A stretch of 64,000 bases of DNA from Silene latifolia (Eukaryota; Streptophyta; Magnoliopsida; Caryophyllales; Caryophyllaceae). The notes beneath the pieces are model-generated. The model had not been told where the DNA came from, did no database searches, and saw only the letters and a list, made by a program, of their open reading frames with translations. Location: positions 31,002,152 to 31,066,151 of the forward strand of contig NC_133536.1 in the NCBI RefSeq assembly GCF_048544455.1. Direction: 5' to 3'. Each line of letters opens with the position of its first letter. Position 1 is the stretch's first letter. The translations under genes and the position numbers were made by a program. Shown here in pieces: positions 21,977-34,114 of the stretch.

Positions 21977-22023
21977 CTTTTAATGCATAGAGTATAAGAT
22001 CATTATACTCTATGCATTAAAAG
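21977..22023. repeat. Perfect 21-bp inverted repeat (hairpin)
   Basis: CTTTTAATGCATAGAGTATAA... at 21977-21997 is matched exactly by its reverse complement at 22003-22023, around a 5-base loop GATCA. No family signature is visible; it may be a relic of a very short foldback element. Confidence 0.95.
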
Positions 22024-22332
22024 GCAGTGTGTGTGACACTAATGCATATAATAATCTAAATAGGAATATGAATTGAGAAAGAATTTTAGGTCTTTGAATT
22101 AGGTAGACAACTACATACTTATGTACTTTGACATGCTCCGTCAGTTTCTGTAATATCCCGAAAAAAATAAATAAACTAATATTAAATAATATAGATCATA
22201 TGACTATTATTTTTGCCAGTATAGACAAATATCCAACTACACTAGATTTTATCATTATGGTTGGATATGTAATAATCCGAGTTAAATCGACTAACTTTCA
22301 TCTTATTATAATTATAATAATGTTAATATATA

Positions 22333-22659
22333 CTCCCTCCTATTCTTCTTTTTCTTCCCCTTTGGATGGGGCACAATATTTAAGGAAGAGAATAAAATAT
22401 GAATTGTGAATTGGGTGGGGTTTGGTGATAGGAGAGAGGAATGAATAAAATAAGGAATTGTGAGTTGGGTGGGGTTTGGTGATAGGAGAGAGAAATGAAT
22501 AATTATGAATTAAATAAGGAATTGTGAGTTGGGTGGGGTTTGGTGATAGGAGAGAGGAATGAATAAAATAAGATTAAAAGTTTTCAAAAAAGGAAAGGGG
22601 AAGAAAACCTGAATAATCCATTTTAGGAAATAGGGAAGAAAATAGAGAATAGGAGGGAG
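22333..22659. mobile_element. Stowaway MITE with an internal triplication
   Basis: The terminal inverted repeats CTCCCTCCTATTCT / AGAATAGGAGGGAG are flanked by TA. Inside, 22401-22574, a unit starting GAATTGTGAGTTGGGTGGGG is present three times with slightly varying spacing (starts near 22401, 22455 and 22519). Confidence 0.93.
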
Positions 22660-22737
22660 TATAGTTTACTTAAAAGCTAAGTAATAATATTAGATATTTT
22701 GTTATGGGATAAACATTACATGTATAATAGTTATCAT

Positions 22738-23357
22738 TAGACCTGTCAAAACTCGACCCGACCCGAAAACCCGACCCGACCCGACCCGTTTTCTTAGGGT
22801 TACAAACCCGGTTTTTTCGACCCGCGACCCGTTTGACCCGAACCCGAAATGACCCGTTATTTTAGGGTCGAGACCCGACCCGAACGGGTCGACCCGTTGG
22901 GTCAAGGGAAAATCATGAATTTTATTAAAAATATTATTATTTATATATTATATTTGAAAATATAGTTAAAAAATTATTTTTTTATTACTTAAAATTAAAA
23001 GGTCAACTAAAAAGTCAATTTTATATAACTTTTATAATATTTAATAATAAAATAATTATTAAAAAAACTTTATTTTAATAATTATATCAATATAATTATT
23101 GTATATGATGAATATGACTAAAATAATAATTTTAAACATATTTTAATTTTTAAAAATATATTTTTTAAATTAAAAAAATCGTTTAAAAAAGGCGTTAAAA
23201 ATTATTTCTTGACCCGTATTCTGACCCTAACCCGACCCGTGACCCGTATGACCCGACCCGTATCTGACCCGACCCGTATTTGACCCGACCCGTATTCTGA
23301 CCCGACCCGTATGACCCGACCCGGGACCCGACCCGCCCGACCCATTTGACAGGTCTA
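22738..23357. mobile_element. hAT-type MITE rich in GACCC repeats
   Basis: The 13-base inverted ends TAGACCTGTCAAA / TTTGACAGGTCTA are flanked by a perfect 8-base duplication GTTATCAT (22730-22737 and 23358-23365). Both arms are made of GACCCGACCCG-type repeats, oriented so that the middle is AT-rich and the ends GC-rich. No transposase is present. Eight-base duplications and this terminal sequence fit the hAT superfamily. Confidence 0.93.
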
Positions 23358-25250
23358 GTTATCATCATCACTAAGACATTCTTATCCTATTGTTTAACAA
23401 ACCGACTATAAGCACTATAAAAAGGCCACCCCTCATCCTCATTCATATAGATTTCATGCAAGCAACATGCGTACAAAACATTACCTATACTATTCATTTA
23501 CTTATTTAGTATATCACGGTAACATGACACGCAAATGTTAATTAATCCGTTCATTCGTTATTTGGTATAAGGTATGATTTCGGGATCCTTCGTCGTAGAA
23601 ATAAGTAATAATTTACTAATTATTGTATAGTAAATCAACCGTATATTGTTATATTATTGTTATACTGCTCACATGTTATATTATCTGTCTTCATATGAAC
23701 ATATGATTGTCATGTTAATACTTCTGTTATAATGTACTATTGGCCAATTGTAGCATTCGGGATACGATTATAGGAGAGATGACATTATAAATTTATCCTG
23801 TGTACATGGAAGGGGGCACGTCCCCATGTGAACTAAGGTTCTGATTATTACTGGTGAAAGTGCCAGGGGGTTTACACGGGTCTTAGGCCCGGGATCCTGT
23901 GTACATGGAGGAGGGCTTAGCCCAGAGGAGTTTCTACTCCGTAATGTCTCTCTATTCAGTAATGGTAGATCGGTATAATTGTATAATAAGTTATTGCATG
24001 CTGAATGACAGGTTATCCATGTCTGTTTAATAATGATTCACTTGTACCCATGTGATCTATCTATGATATACTTGTGAGATGTGAATGGAGTAAAATACTA
24101 AAATGAGGTAAGTAGGGCCGGTGGAGGTGACCGGAGTCATACTCAGCCTGTGGTTGACTGATTCCGTTACTTTCATTCTTTTTCAGGTACAAGTGTCAGG
24201 GAAGGTCATGTGTGAGGAACTTCAGATAGGATCAATGACCTAATAGGATGAATATGTTAAAGAGTTATTAGTTTTTAACTTTAACTTTGTATTTATCTTT
24301 ATTGTTGTAAAAAGCCTTGTATTCTCCGAATGGGGAATACGGCGGTGACGCCCTTGTAATTCCGCTGCTGTTTATTAATAAAAAGAGCCATTTTGAGCTG
24401 CCTGTCTGCTTTTCGGCATTACAGTTTCATTGCCTCCATACTTGCCTCCATACTTGATAACAAGACCTTGAGTCCTTGATAACAAGACCGCTCTACTACA
24501 CAAAAATAGTGTGAGGGTTTTACACGTAAGACTCATATTTTGGGTTTGTACCCAGCATTTGTTTCTCATTGTCAAATCATCCAGCTGCGCGGACAAGCTA
24601 CCAAACTTCTAATGGCAAAACTACTAGAATTTACACTTGAGAGAAAAAAATTCAAAGAAGTAGGGTGAACCAGAATATCATAAGATATACTCGACAAATG
24701 TTCAAAAATTACGACTAAAAAGATCGAAATTTTCATTCTCCAAAAAGGACGAGCACCTCTGAAACGTTTGAGGCCAAGCCTTTGGGTATAATAATGGAAT
24801 ATCGTGAGTACGCTAACAATATCAAACTACTTCGTTTATTCCACTCCAATTTGTAATTAATAAACGTAAATTTCAGATGGACGGAATGTGCTTTAAACGC
24901 GCTACCTTTTTTTCGAGCGATTACAGAAAGTCCAAAGTTTATACACTACTCTAAGGAAATAAATTAATGCAAATTTATAAAATAAAAAATATGTTGGTGT
25001 CCCTATAACAATGAAAATTAACATGATCTCAAATAGAAAAAACAATGGAATAAAGCTCGGAATGCAGTTACAACTTACATGAGATAAGTATCATAATATT
25101 GACATGAGATATAATTTGAGCTTTAAAATTATGAACAAATGACCAGTTTACCATATTCCACTATAGAAAAATAATTTTACTTCTTGGTATGATCGTTAGT
25201 TGAGGTAGCAAAGCTTGAGACAATAGGATGTAGGGTGATATTGTGAGATA

Positions 25251-25341
25251 CTTCCTCTGTCTCAGTCAATAGTTTACATTTGTTTTATTTCCCCTTCACA
25301 AAATAAAGTAAGTGTAAATTTATTCACTGAGACACAGGACG
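25251..25341. mobile_element. Small Stowaway-like MITE
   Basis: CTTCCTCTGTCTCAG and inverted CTGAGACACAGGACG act as terminal repeats between TA dinucleotides, with further inverted sequence TTTACATT...AGTGTAAA inside. It is 91 bp long and partly decayed. The rest of 24429-25760 is AT-rich with no gene seen. Confidence 0.65.
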
Positions 25342-25796
25342 TATACTAATTAGAGCCGCAAACAATGTCATAACCTGAATTGAAAATACGATATAAAAGA
25401 CTCGGAGTCAATGAATATGGATTGAGGTTATTGATCTATTTATATTACAAACATGACACGGGATTTAATATGTCCAGGTTTCGGTTGAGCATTTTAATAC
25501 CAACCAGACAAGAATGACCAATTTCCTAAATTAATCCTAAATTGGTCATTCTAGAATTGTACTAATTATTTTTTACGTACAATTAATCTTAACTATTCAA
25601 GTGCTTTTAGTGAATTAGAAATGTATTAAGATTGATAATTTAATCAATTTAAAATTGGAGTTCGCATCAGGCCTCTTTGTAAAAGATGGGAGTTGGCATT
25701 TGTAGTAGTTAGTTTATAACTTAGCGTTCAACGGTGGTTCAAGAGACAGAAAATTACAAGTAGCCCGTGCATCGCACGGGCATTAAATCTAGTATA

Positions 25797-28700
25797 TCTA
25801 TCTATCTATATTATTAAAGGAAGCTTTTTTCGAGCAATTACAGAGAGTCCAAGTTTCCTGAACGACTTTCAACCAATAAAATAAGAGATAATATCTAAAT
25901 TAATAAATATTGAAATAAGATATGAAGCAATAAATTAATTAATAAAGTCAATTTTTAATAAAGACTTACTAGCAATATTAAGCTCTAACTTTTAAGTACT
26001 ACCAAATAAAATATTTAGCAATTGAAAAATTATAACTGCATTACTGTGTAGATAAAGTTTGAGAATAAACAATTATAGCAAAATGTGTGCGTTGATAGCT
26101 AATAGGATAAACTTTTGGCAAAGAGTAGCATTGGGGTAGGATACATCTTAGAGGGTTAGACTAATGTTAGAGTTCTTCTAAATTTATAGGACTACTCACT
26201 ATATATACTCCTTATATTGACATAATATACGTACTTTCATCTTCACCAAACTATGATTAAGATGCATTATATGACCTGTAGCGTTCCAGAGCATACGGAC
26301 TACATACCACGAGCTTCAAAGCAGGTCTCAATTTATTATTGAACCCGTTTAATTTATATTATAGTGGTAAACCTGAAGCGAGATCGGAGTAGGAATACTA
26401 AAAGTGGAAAGGAAGAAAGCTTCAATGCCAAGAGGAGATAGGATAAAATACAGTTCTACGGTGGGGAAACCTCACCCAGTCAATCCTAAGAGTAAGCCGT
26501 TTTACTAAGAAATACAAGTTCACAAGCCAATTTTTTCTCTTGCATGGGCCTTCGTTCCTCATTAATTCAAATCAAGTTCCTCATTAACACAAATCAAAGT
26601 AAGTGACATCGGGAAGGAAGACTTATTGCCGAAGGAATTACCTGAGATTTTGTTTATGGTGCATTTTGGCTACATATCACATATCTCCTCTAAAGGTTTT
26701 TCATGTAAGTAATTAATTTTACTTTTGGGAAAAAATACATTAAATTGTTTGTTTTGTACGCGTTTTTATTTTCATTATTTCTTTTAGATTGCTTTTCAAC
26801 TATATATGTTATGTACGTACGGAGCATATGATTTACATGTACCGGTTTCGTTTCTAAGGTTGAAGGGTAGGTTTATGTCATATATTAACCTCATATGAGT
26901 TTATTTTGAAATTACAAGGTGAAAGAGCGAGATATGAAATAGGCGACAGAAGAAGAAGAAGAAGACTATCAATATTGTTGTTCAAAACATTATGTTCTCT
27001 TCTCTTTATTATCATTTATTTATTATTTATTATAATATTATTTTTTTTCACAAAAAGACATTACATTGAACATTTGAACTTAATACTTTTGTTAATTATT
27101 TTTGTAATTTTGAGTAAGCCGACTACATATAGTGTAGTATATTAGTTTTGTATTTTTTTCTTAATAACTTGATTATAGTTAAACTTATTTGTTCTGGTCA
27201 TTTATTTGCCTTTGATTTTTGAAGAGACAAGTAAAGACCCTTATCATATAAGATGAATAAGGTAAGGAAAAATTTGTGATATAAATTTGTCTATACCTTA
27301 TATTGTTAATATGCAAATCTTAATTGTACATGTGTTTATATAATATATACTCAATGTAGTTTATAAGTGGAGTTCATGGACTTCTAAACATAAATTATTT
27401 ATTAGTGTATATTTATGTTTCTACAAATGTTTAGTATTTGTTTGGTGCGAGTGCACCACACAAGTTTAATATAATGACACAAATTACCTAACACAAGTTT
27501 TTTTATGGGAAATTAGCCTATAACTCGGTGTTGTTAACAAGCTATAATACACCCTTGTAATTGTGAGTTTTGTGGACAAGTTGAATACGAAGAACAATAT
27601 CGGAGTATGAAGTTTTACAGTTAGGTCACATATTCACATCCATCCATATGTTTGTGAATTCTACTTTCGAGTGATATGAAAGATCCAACTTTCGTAAACT
27701 ACATATAATATAAGAAAAAATTACTTAGTTATATTGTCAAGTGAAGAGTTGTATTCTAACTCTGCATGTTTGCCATATAAGTTCTTATTGGACTCGACAA
27801 TTATCAATTGTACGTCATATTATTGCTAAAAGATAAGAGGATAATTATGAAGAGTCCAATTTATCAATTGTCGAGGGAAGAGTTGCGGATAATGATGAAG
27901 TTAGCATTGATCATGAATTTGTACTGGAATTAAAATAGTTTAATTTGTAAAGTATATATAAATATTAAAAGGGGTATTTACTGAGACATTTAAATTAGAA
28001 TAGGTAAATAATTACCTGGACGGAGGGAGTAGCAAAGACATAACTCGGTGCCTCAGTGATTCTGCCTATAGAGGTTTTGATGTACGTCCCACAAAAACAC
28101 ATGAGATCTTCCGTAAGGAAAATTGCGTTGACACATTGACGAAATGATCCCTTCACAAATCACAATATAAGAGCGCAGATGGTACAACATAATGTCTTAG
28201 TTTGTATGCATGGAACTGTCTAACGTAATTGTTTCTAATATTATCATTATACACAACTTTATTTATGTTTTGATTATTTACCCGTTGATATTAGGGTTGT
28301 ATGCATGTGACGTATGCCCGTATAGGCAAAGATTGATCTCACGAGAGACTAACACCTAAGCTTCCTTAAACATAATCGTGTACTCTTAAGCTTATATTAT
28401 ACTTCACAATATTTTTTGGTATATATTAATTTCTATTTGTAAATGATAACATTAGAAGTCCAATTATAAATAATGATCCTATTTATTTTTATTTTAAAGA
28501 TTGTGATAAAACGTCCTTTGACTTTGATTTTTAGAGTATTGTTTTTTCTGGTCATTTATATAAATATGGTATGGATTTTATAATAATATACAGAGTATTG
28601 TTTTTTTAAAAACATTAGATCATACGGTTATTAGTATTTTTCAATTACTACATTATCCACAATAGCACATTACAAATATATGCACGGGCATTAAATCTAG
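25797..28700 (+). mobile_element. Helitron-like unit, non-autonomous
   Basis: It begins TCTATCTATATTATTAAAGG and then AGCTTTTTTCGAGCAATTAC five bases after the previous CTAG end, and ends GCACGGGCATTAAATCTAG at 28700. The left arm of the 3' hairpin is degraded. About 2.9 kb, AT-rich, no Rep/helicase coding; a partial Stowaway end (GGACGGAGGGAGTA) lies at about 28019-28032. The ORF at 26906-27145 is low in complexity and not convincing. Confidence 0.65.
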
Positions 28701-28702
28701 TA

Positions 28703-31700
28703 TCTATCCATATTATTAAAGGAAGCTTTTTTCGAGCAATTAGAGAGTTTCCAACTTACGCAAAACACTTATAAAATAAATAATGTTAAATATAACAACC
28801 AAATAATATCTGTATTACACATTAAAGTCCTCTAAACTAGCAAACTCTATATAATTGTGTTTGTATAGAACTATGATGCCCCAATGACATTTATACGTCC
28901 TAAAATACCTATGACTTTCTTATATAAAGCTTGAATTCTACGAGTATTATCTTAATATGCATATTTTACATCTTCTGTGTTTTTGTTTTATATTGTTTGT
29001 TTGGAGTCGTTTTTATTTATTTATTTTATCGTGATGCATAATTTAGCAAGTTGTCTATAATCTGCATATTTGTTCATTTTCTTCTTATTTTTGGGAGTTG
29101 CTAATTTTGTACCACTTGATTTTGTTTTGTAGGTACTATATGCATAATTGACAAATAATTCATGATCGTACTTGAACAAATACAAATAACATTAGACATG
29201 GAAACAAGTGAAAAGGTTATTTTACAAGGTTTCTAATAATTTTAGTTTGTTAAATTTTCATTCTTACAGTTTATCGATGGTAACATATAGTTCGATGAAA
29301 AAGTTTTCTTACCAGTTGGATCCATACGGGCTATTGATTAGATCGAAAGCCTACTTATCGTAAGTTATTGACCGACCTTTTTTGTACGCAATAGTCAACA
29401 TATATTAATAAAAATTTAAAAGTGCAAATATAGACATCTAAATTGGATATTATCTTTTTGTTATTATAACTTTTTACTTCTCCTTTTAAATTGACTTATG
29501 CAAATTTTAAGTGGTCAAACATTAATATAATTACGGTAACTGTCGTTTATTGGAGTTTTAAAACTTATTGCTAGTAATTTCTGATAAAGCGCATGATCTT
29601 TTTTAGTTTTTAGGCTCTGATAATCCGGTTTCCTTTACCAAATCAATTAGGGTTTTTTGCATTCTATTTTTATTATTCATTTTTATACTTCTATTATATC
29701 CCAAAAAGTATATTATGTCATATATGAGAATTCTATCTTCTGTTTTAGTCTATCATAATATATTGCTAAGAGAACAATTTAGATACATATATCTTGAAGG
29801 TTGTATAGAGAAAGCTAGATGCATGAGTGATACGTATTACATAGAAGTTGATTTGAATTTGGACACTATCTTCCATACCATATGGCGTACAAGGTTTGTC
29901 CAACATATGTAAGTCGAGTGTTATGCATTTTATTCTTAGGACGGTATATCCGCTTTAAGGAAAATCTATTGTGAGTAAAAAGGGGGTGTGATATAGCAGT
30001 TCTCAATTTACCCAACATTTACTATAATGAGTTCCTTTTAAGTTCATCGATTCAGTAAAATAATTCCTTCAACACGATATATAGTATGTTTAAAAATACA
30101 AGAATATAGGAAAGAGAGGAAGGTGTAGTAGGATTTAGAAAGTTAGAAGTGAACTCGCAACAAGAATTGATATGGAAACAAGTATAGTTGCTGTGAATGG
30201 TTATTTGGGTGATCATCATGAAAGAAGCCATAGAGTTAATCATAAAATTCTTCCGGTTATTAAATTGAGTGCTCCGGTTAAAATGATAAATTACGTCTCA
30301 AATTTTAGGTATGAAATAGTGAATGAATTTGATCCTGGAATCCGAGTTGAGGAAGCAACAACACCATTGAGTTCATGGTACACAAATGACAGATTCACTC
30401 TATAATGTATGCGATAACAATTTATTTGCCTAAAATTGTTATTGATACTGTTCCCTAAAAGAAATTACAACAAAGTTTTTAACTTCCACGAATTTCCTTT
30501 CAAGAAAACAAAATATCTCACTTATATTGACCAAAAAATTTCGGTACGTAAAATTATTGACAATAAAATAATCACAATATTAACAGGAAGGGAATAGCAG
30601 GGAGCCACCGAACACCGGAATGCCGGATGGTGCACAATCTCGATATCACATTATAATTTTGAAAATAATGTAAAATTCGGAAATAGTTAGGATTTCGAGC
30701 GCATTATGGGGAAGGCAATATATAGAAGCCTGCCTACTTTTTTCCACTATTAACATTTTCACTAGAGCTTACATAACTTCTATCTTTCGGAAAGAATTTC
30801 TTATTGATAGCTTATTTTCCTATGCCTATATATTATGATGTAATTAAATTATTGCATGGTTATTGGTTATCATGTCAAGCAATTAGAGGGTGAGTCGACG
30901 TCTCATGCTAATCTAATCTAATTATAGAGGATAATTAGGTTATGACAGTCTTGCTTTGATTATTATTAAAATTCGAGTTTCTTATCTTAATCTCATAACT
31001 ATAGTTTACAAATATTACAATCTCTCATACTTTTATGTAACCAACAAATATTAATTAATCCAGGTAGTAAAAAGAAGTTACGTATGTACCCAAATATTGA
31101 AAGTTAAACGGCCACATTATGGTGGCAGTTACAAAGTCATAATGCTCTTACATAATTGTGTATTAGTATGAGTTATTATGTGACTTTATTGTCCTACTTA
31201 TGGGTGATTAAGTGGGTATTGAATACCTTGTATGTAACATCTCTTTGTGAGATATTATATAAGGGATCAACACTAGTTACTCCGTATGTGTAAGTAACAT
31301 ATACACAATGACATAACATACACTATATACATACAAACATACTTCTCTAGTTGCGAAGTCCACCATCAATATGGGACTTGGGATTTGGGGCGTGGATATG
31401 TTCGGGGACTCTAGTAGCCGCCGGAGATACGATATACGGTAGTGGGCAGTTAGCGAGCACAACGGTCCGATCGCTTCCGCATAAAGGTATGTCCTTATTT
31501 TCCAACAGTAGTGGGCAGTTAGAGGGTGAGTCGACGTCTCATGCTAATCTAATCTAATTATAGAGGATAATTAGGTTATGACAGTCTTGCTTTGATTATT
31601 ATTAAAATTCGAGTTTCTTATCTTAATCTCATAACTATAGTTTACAAATATTACAATCTCTCATACTTTTATGTAACCAACAAATATTAATTCATCTAGG

Positions 31701-31962
31701 TAGCTAAAAAGAAGTTACGTATGTACCCAAAGATTGAAACTAATAAATTAATTTAATTTGGATATTATATTTGATATAAGACATTTTATAAAATATAAAA
31801 TTAATAAACTATTAATTGGTTATTTTTGAAATGGTAAGTTAGTTGTTAAATACGTACACTTTTACTAATGCAAACATCGAGATATTAAACGTAATGTTCA
31901 ACAATTGCTTATAAAACATAATATTACAGGTGGCCCGTGCATCGCACGGGCATTAAATCTAG
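28703..31962 (+). mobile_element. Helitron-like unit, non-autonomous
   Basis: It begins TCTATCCATATTATTAAAGG two bases after the previous CTAG, continues with AGCTTTTTTCGAGCAATTAG, and ends with hairpin GCCCGTGC-ATC-GCACGGGC plus ATTAAATCTAG at 31962. No helicase or Rep domain is seen. Short open stretches (29715-29912, 30172-30405) cannot be assigned. A 220-bp direct repeat lies in its right part. Confidence 0.7.
30883..31739. repeat. 220-bp direct repeat flanking a 416-bp unique stretch
   Basis: 30883-31102 and 31519-31739 match nearly base for base (starting TTAGAGGGTGAGTCGACG, ending near GTATGTACCCAAA). The stretch between contains two copies of GTGGGCAGTTAG. This could be a tandem duplication of a 636-bp unit or a small element with direct terminal repeats; no TG...CA ends or primer site are clear. 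Confidence 0.9.
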
Positions 31963-31965
31963 TAT

Positions 31966-33156
31966 ATATATACTTAAAAGAGGAACTTTTCAAGTGATAC
32001 TATTGGTTTGTGTTTTGTGAATTATTTAAATAATAAATTTTATTAGTTCTATTTAATTAAAATTGTTATTTATAACTAGTACAATCCTAATTCCTACAAA
32101 ATTCAATAAATCATCTTGTATGCATTTGTTGTTTAATTAGGTAGTCCACTGCTTCTGCTGTTAATTAAGCTAAAATTTGATGTAATTCAATTGCAGTACA
32201 TGTAAAAGACTCCTGGGAGTTTCACTCAAAAACAACTACATACAATGGGTCCATATATATAATATATTATATATTATATATAAGGAAGAGAATTTTAACA
32301 AATTTACGCAATAGTTTTGCATAATTTAGATTATTAATTCCCATTGTTATTAGGTTCAATATGTATTCTCCGCTTGAATTGACCAATAGCTATGCTCTGT
32401 TTTAGGTCGATATCGGTGAACTTTCGTTGAGATATTACACGTTCGTTAGTGCATATTTGAGTATGAAAAGATGACGACATACTTGCATGATTATGGAGTG
32501 TAGATTGAACGTTCTGTTTTACTAAAAACAACGATTTGCATTCGGGTTTTCCGACCGCGTTTTGGGTCAGTTTAAATTAGAGTTGCGGGTGTGTTAATAT
32601 AGTTTGTTGAAGCGTGGATGAGAGCAAACTTGATCATACTTACATGGTGTATTAGAATCGAGTAAGGGCTGGTTAGAGGGCAGTAGCATTGTTCTATTTT
32701 ACATCGTTGCAGTATGGTTTCATTGCTGTTTGTGCGTGATTTGGGCTCTCGATTTGATGCGGTGTGCAACTATTCTTGGGTGAGTTGGGCCGAGGACAAG
32801 TATAGCGTAGTGCGTGGTGTTTTTGATATGTCTTTTGGTTTAGGAGGATTGTCGAGGATTGTCGTGAAGACTGTTTGCTGTAGTATGAATGGAAACCCGG
32901 GTTTTGAGTGTACATACGTTAATTTCTCTGAATGTGACTTGATACGCAATGTTCGTGGGATTGTTATTGGTACTTTACCGAACCTATGGGTCGGTCCTCA
33001 CCTGCTCATATTTTAAAGAATTTGAGTTATAATTTCAATTAGAGACCAAGTAAAATTATACTTACTAAGCAAAAATTCAAGCGTCACACTGTCTTGGGTT
33101 TGATGTTTAATTAGAAATAGATTCGATATAAGTGTTCACCAATACATTCTCTTATA
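31966..33156. other. Start of another Helitron-like unit, then unassigned DNA
   Basis: A diverged 5' signature (AAAAGAGGAACTTTTCAAGT) follows the CTAG at 31962. Its 3' end was not found. From 32340 to 33015 base composition becomes more even, with open stretches on both strands (32714-33016 plus; 32915-32694 minus), none recognisable. Confidence 0.4.
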
Positions 33157-33302
33157 TTCTCCCTTTGTCCCGGTCAATTATTATCTTTTGATTTTAGCAC
33201 AAAGATTAAGGACGACAAATGCAATTCCAAAATAGAAAGGACGACAATTGACTGAGCCACCATAAAATGAAATAACACAATAAATGACCGAGACGGAGGG
33301 AG
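33157..33302. mobile_element. Stowaway-like MITE
   Basis: CTCCCTTTGTCCCGGTCA at the left and TGACCGAGACGGAGGGAG at the right are inverted ends, with TA on each side. 146 bp, slightly decayed. Confidence 0.8.
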
Positions 33303-33534
33303 TACTTTTTTCCCAGGAAACTTTAAAAGAAACCTTCTACGCAAATATGACGGATGTGTATATGGGATGCAAATTCCTATTAGTGTCAAATCACATGTAG
33401 TTGGTACTTGACTACAATTACAATATGATAGAAATTTGAATAGAAAATAAATTTAAGATATGAAATACTTTGGCTAATAAAACGTTTGTGTTTTGTCCTA
33501 ACTTTCCATATGACCTTAGATTTATATAGAATAA

Positions 33535-33562
33535 CTAGTGTAACACCCGTGAAAATTCACGG
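33535..33562 (-). mobile_element. Helitron-like 3' terminus (minus strand)
   Basis: On the minus strand the hairpin CCCGTGAATTTTCACGGG is followed by TGTTACACTAG and T. The element would extend rightwards, possibly over the exon-like fragments at 36.2-37 kb; its 5' end was not found. Confidence 0.65.
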
Positions 33563-33905
33563 GACTGTTTAAAATTTTTATAAATAGAGTTTATTTAAAA
33601 AATTTGTAAAATGAATGTAATATCTAATTATTATTATATTAATCAAATTTAACAAAAAAAAAAAAGTAGGCGATTAAGGCAGGTACAGACAAATTCCAGT
33701 CCAACTGGTCCGATCTCGGTCTTAGATTGGAATTTTCCGGTCGGTGCTCCAAGATTCTTTGTCATTTCGGTCCAATCCGAAACGGTGCACAATATATTTT
33801 TTTTAAGAAAGTAATCAACTTTTTTATTCTCAAATTGCCAGACTTGTTGAAAACCAACCTTAGCTTGTGTGTGCTTTCTTAAAGGTATCAATTAATTAAC
33901 ATATA

Positions 33906-34112
33906 CTCCTTCCATCCCGGTTATTTGTTGTCCTTTTGTTTTAGCATAAAGACCAAGAAAAGAGAAAAGAGTCAATTACTAAATGACATGTGACCAAATT
34001 GAGTGTGTATTAGCAAATTGTTCATCAAATGCATTCTTAAAATAGAAAGTACAACAAATGACTCAGACACCCCAAAATTGGAAAAAACAACAAATGACCG
34101 GCACGGAGGGAG
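33906..34112. mobile_element. Stowaway-like MITE
   Basis: CTCCTTCCATCCCGG and inverted CCGGCACGGAGGGAG between TA dinucleotides, with TTTGTTGTCC / CAACAAATGA as inner arms. 207 bp; related to the MITE at 33157. Confidence 0.85.
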
Positions 34113-34114
34113 TA

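Larger units (their letters stand above)
22149..24423. repeat. Solo LTR with two nested MITEs
   Basis: The LTR begins TGTAATATCCCG and ends CGGCATTACA, with the 5-base target duplication GTTTC at 22144-22148 and 24424-24428. A Stowaway (22333-22659) and an hAT MITE (22738-23357) lie inside; without them it would be about 1.3 kb. A polyadenylation-like AATAAA lies near the end. It has no internal region, so it is the product of LTR-LTR recombination. The LTR start resembles Ty3 chromovirus LTRs, but the family is not certain. Confidence 0.85.
20717..25792 (+). mobile_element. Helitron-like unit(s), non-autonomous
   Basis: The unit starts right after the previous CTAG end with the family's 5' signature (TTTTTTTGAGCGATATTAGAG, 20737 onward) and ends with the hairpin GCCCGTGC-ATC-GCACGGGC plus ATTAAATCTAG at 25792. 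A second 5' signature (TTTTTTTCGAGCGATTACAG) at about 24906 shows that the region holds two nested or successive units. No Rep/helicase coding is present. A solo LTR with two MITEs lies inside. Confidence 0.6.

Noticed and set aside
21977-22023. miRNA precursor reading of the perfect hairpin
   Set aside because: The 21-bp arms with a 5-base loop and no lower stem do not fit plant miRNA precursors.
26906-27145. 79-codon hydrophobic frame
   Set aside because: AT-rich, Leu/Ile/Phe by composition, no homologue recognised; a chance frame.
30172-30405. 77-codon frame inside a Helitron-like unit (VNGYLGDHHERSHRV...)
   Set aside because: It looks slightly protein-like, but there is no known domain and no exon borders; not strong enough to call a gene fragment.
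32334-33016. Overlapping open frames on both strands
   Set aside because: No recognisable motifs, no splice logic, and frames on both strands point to chance in a less AT-rich stretch.
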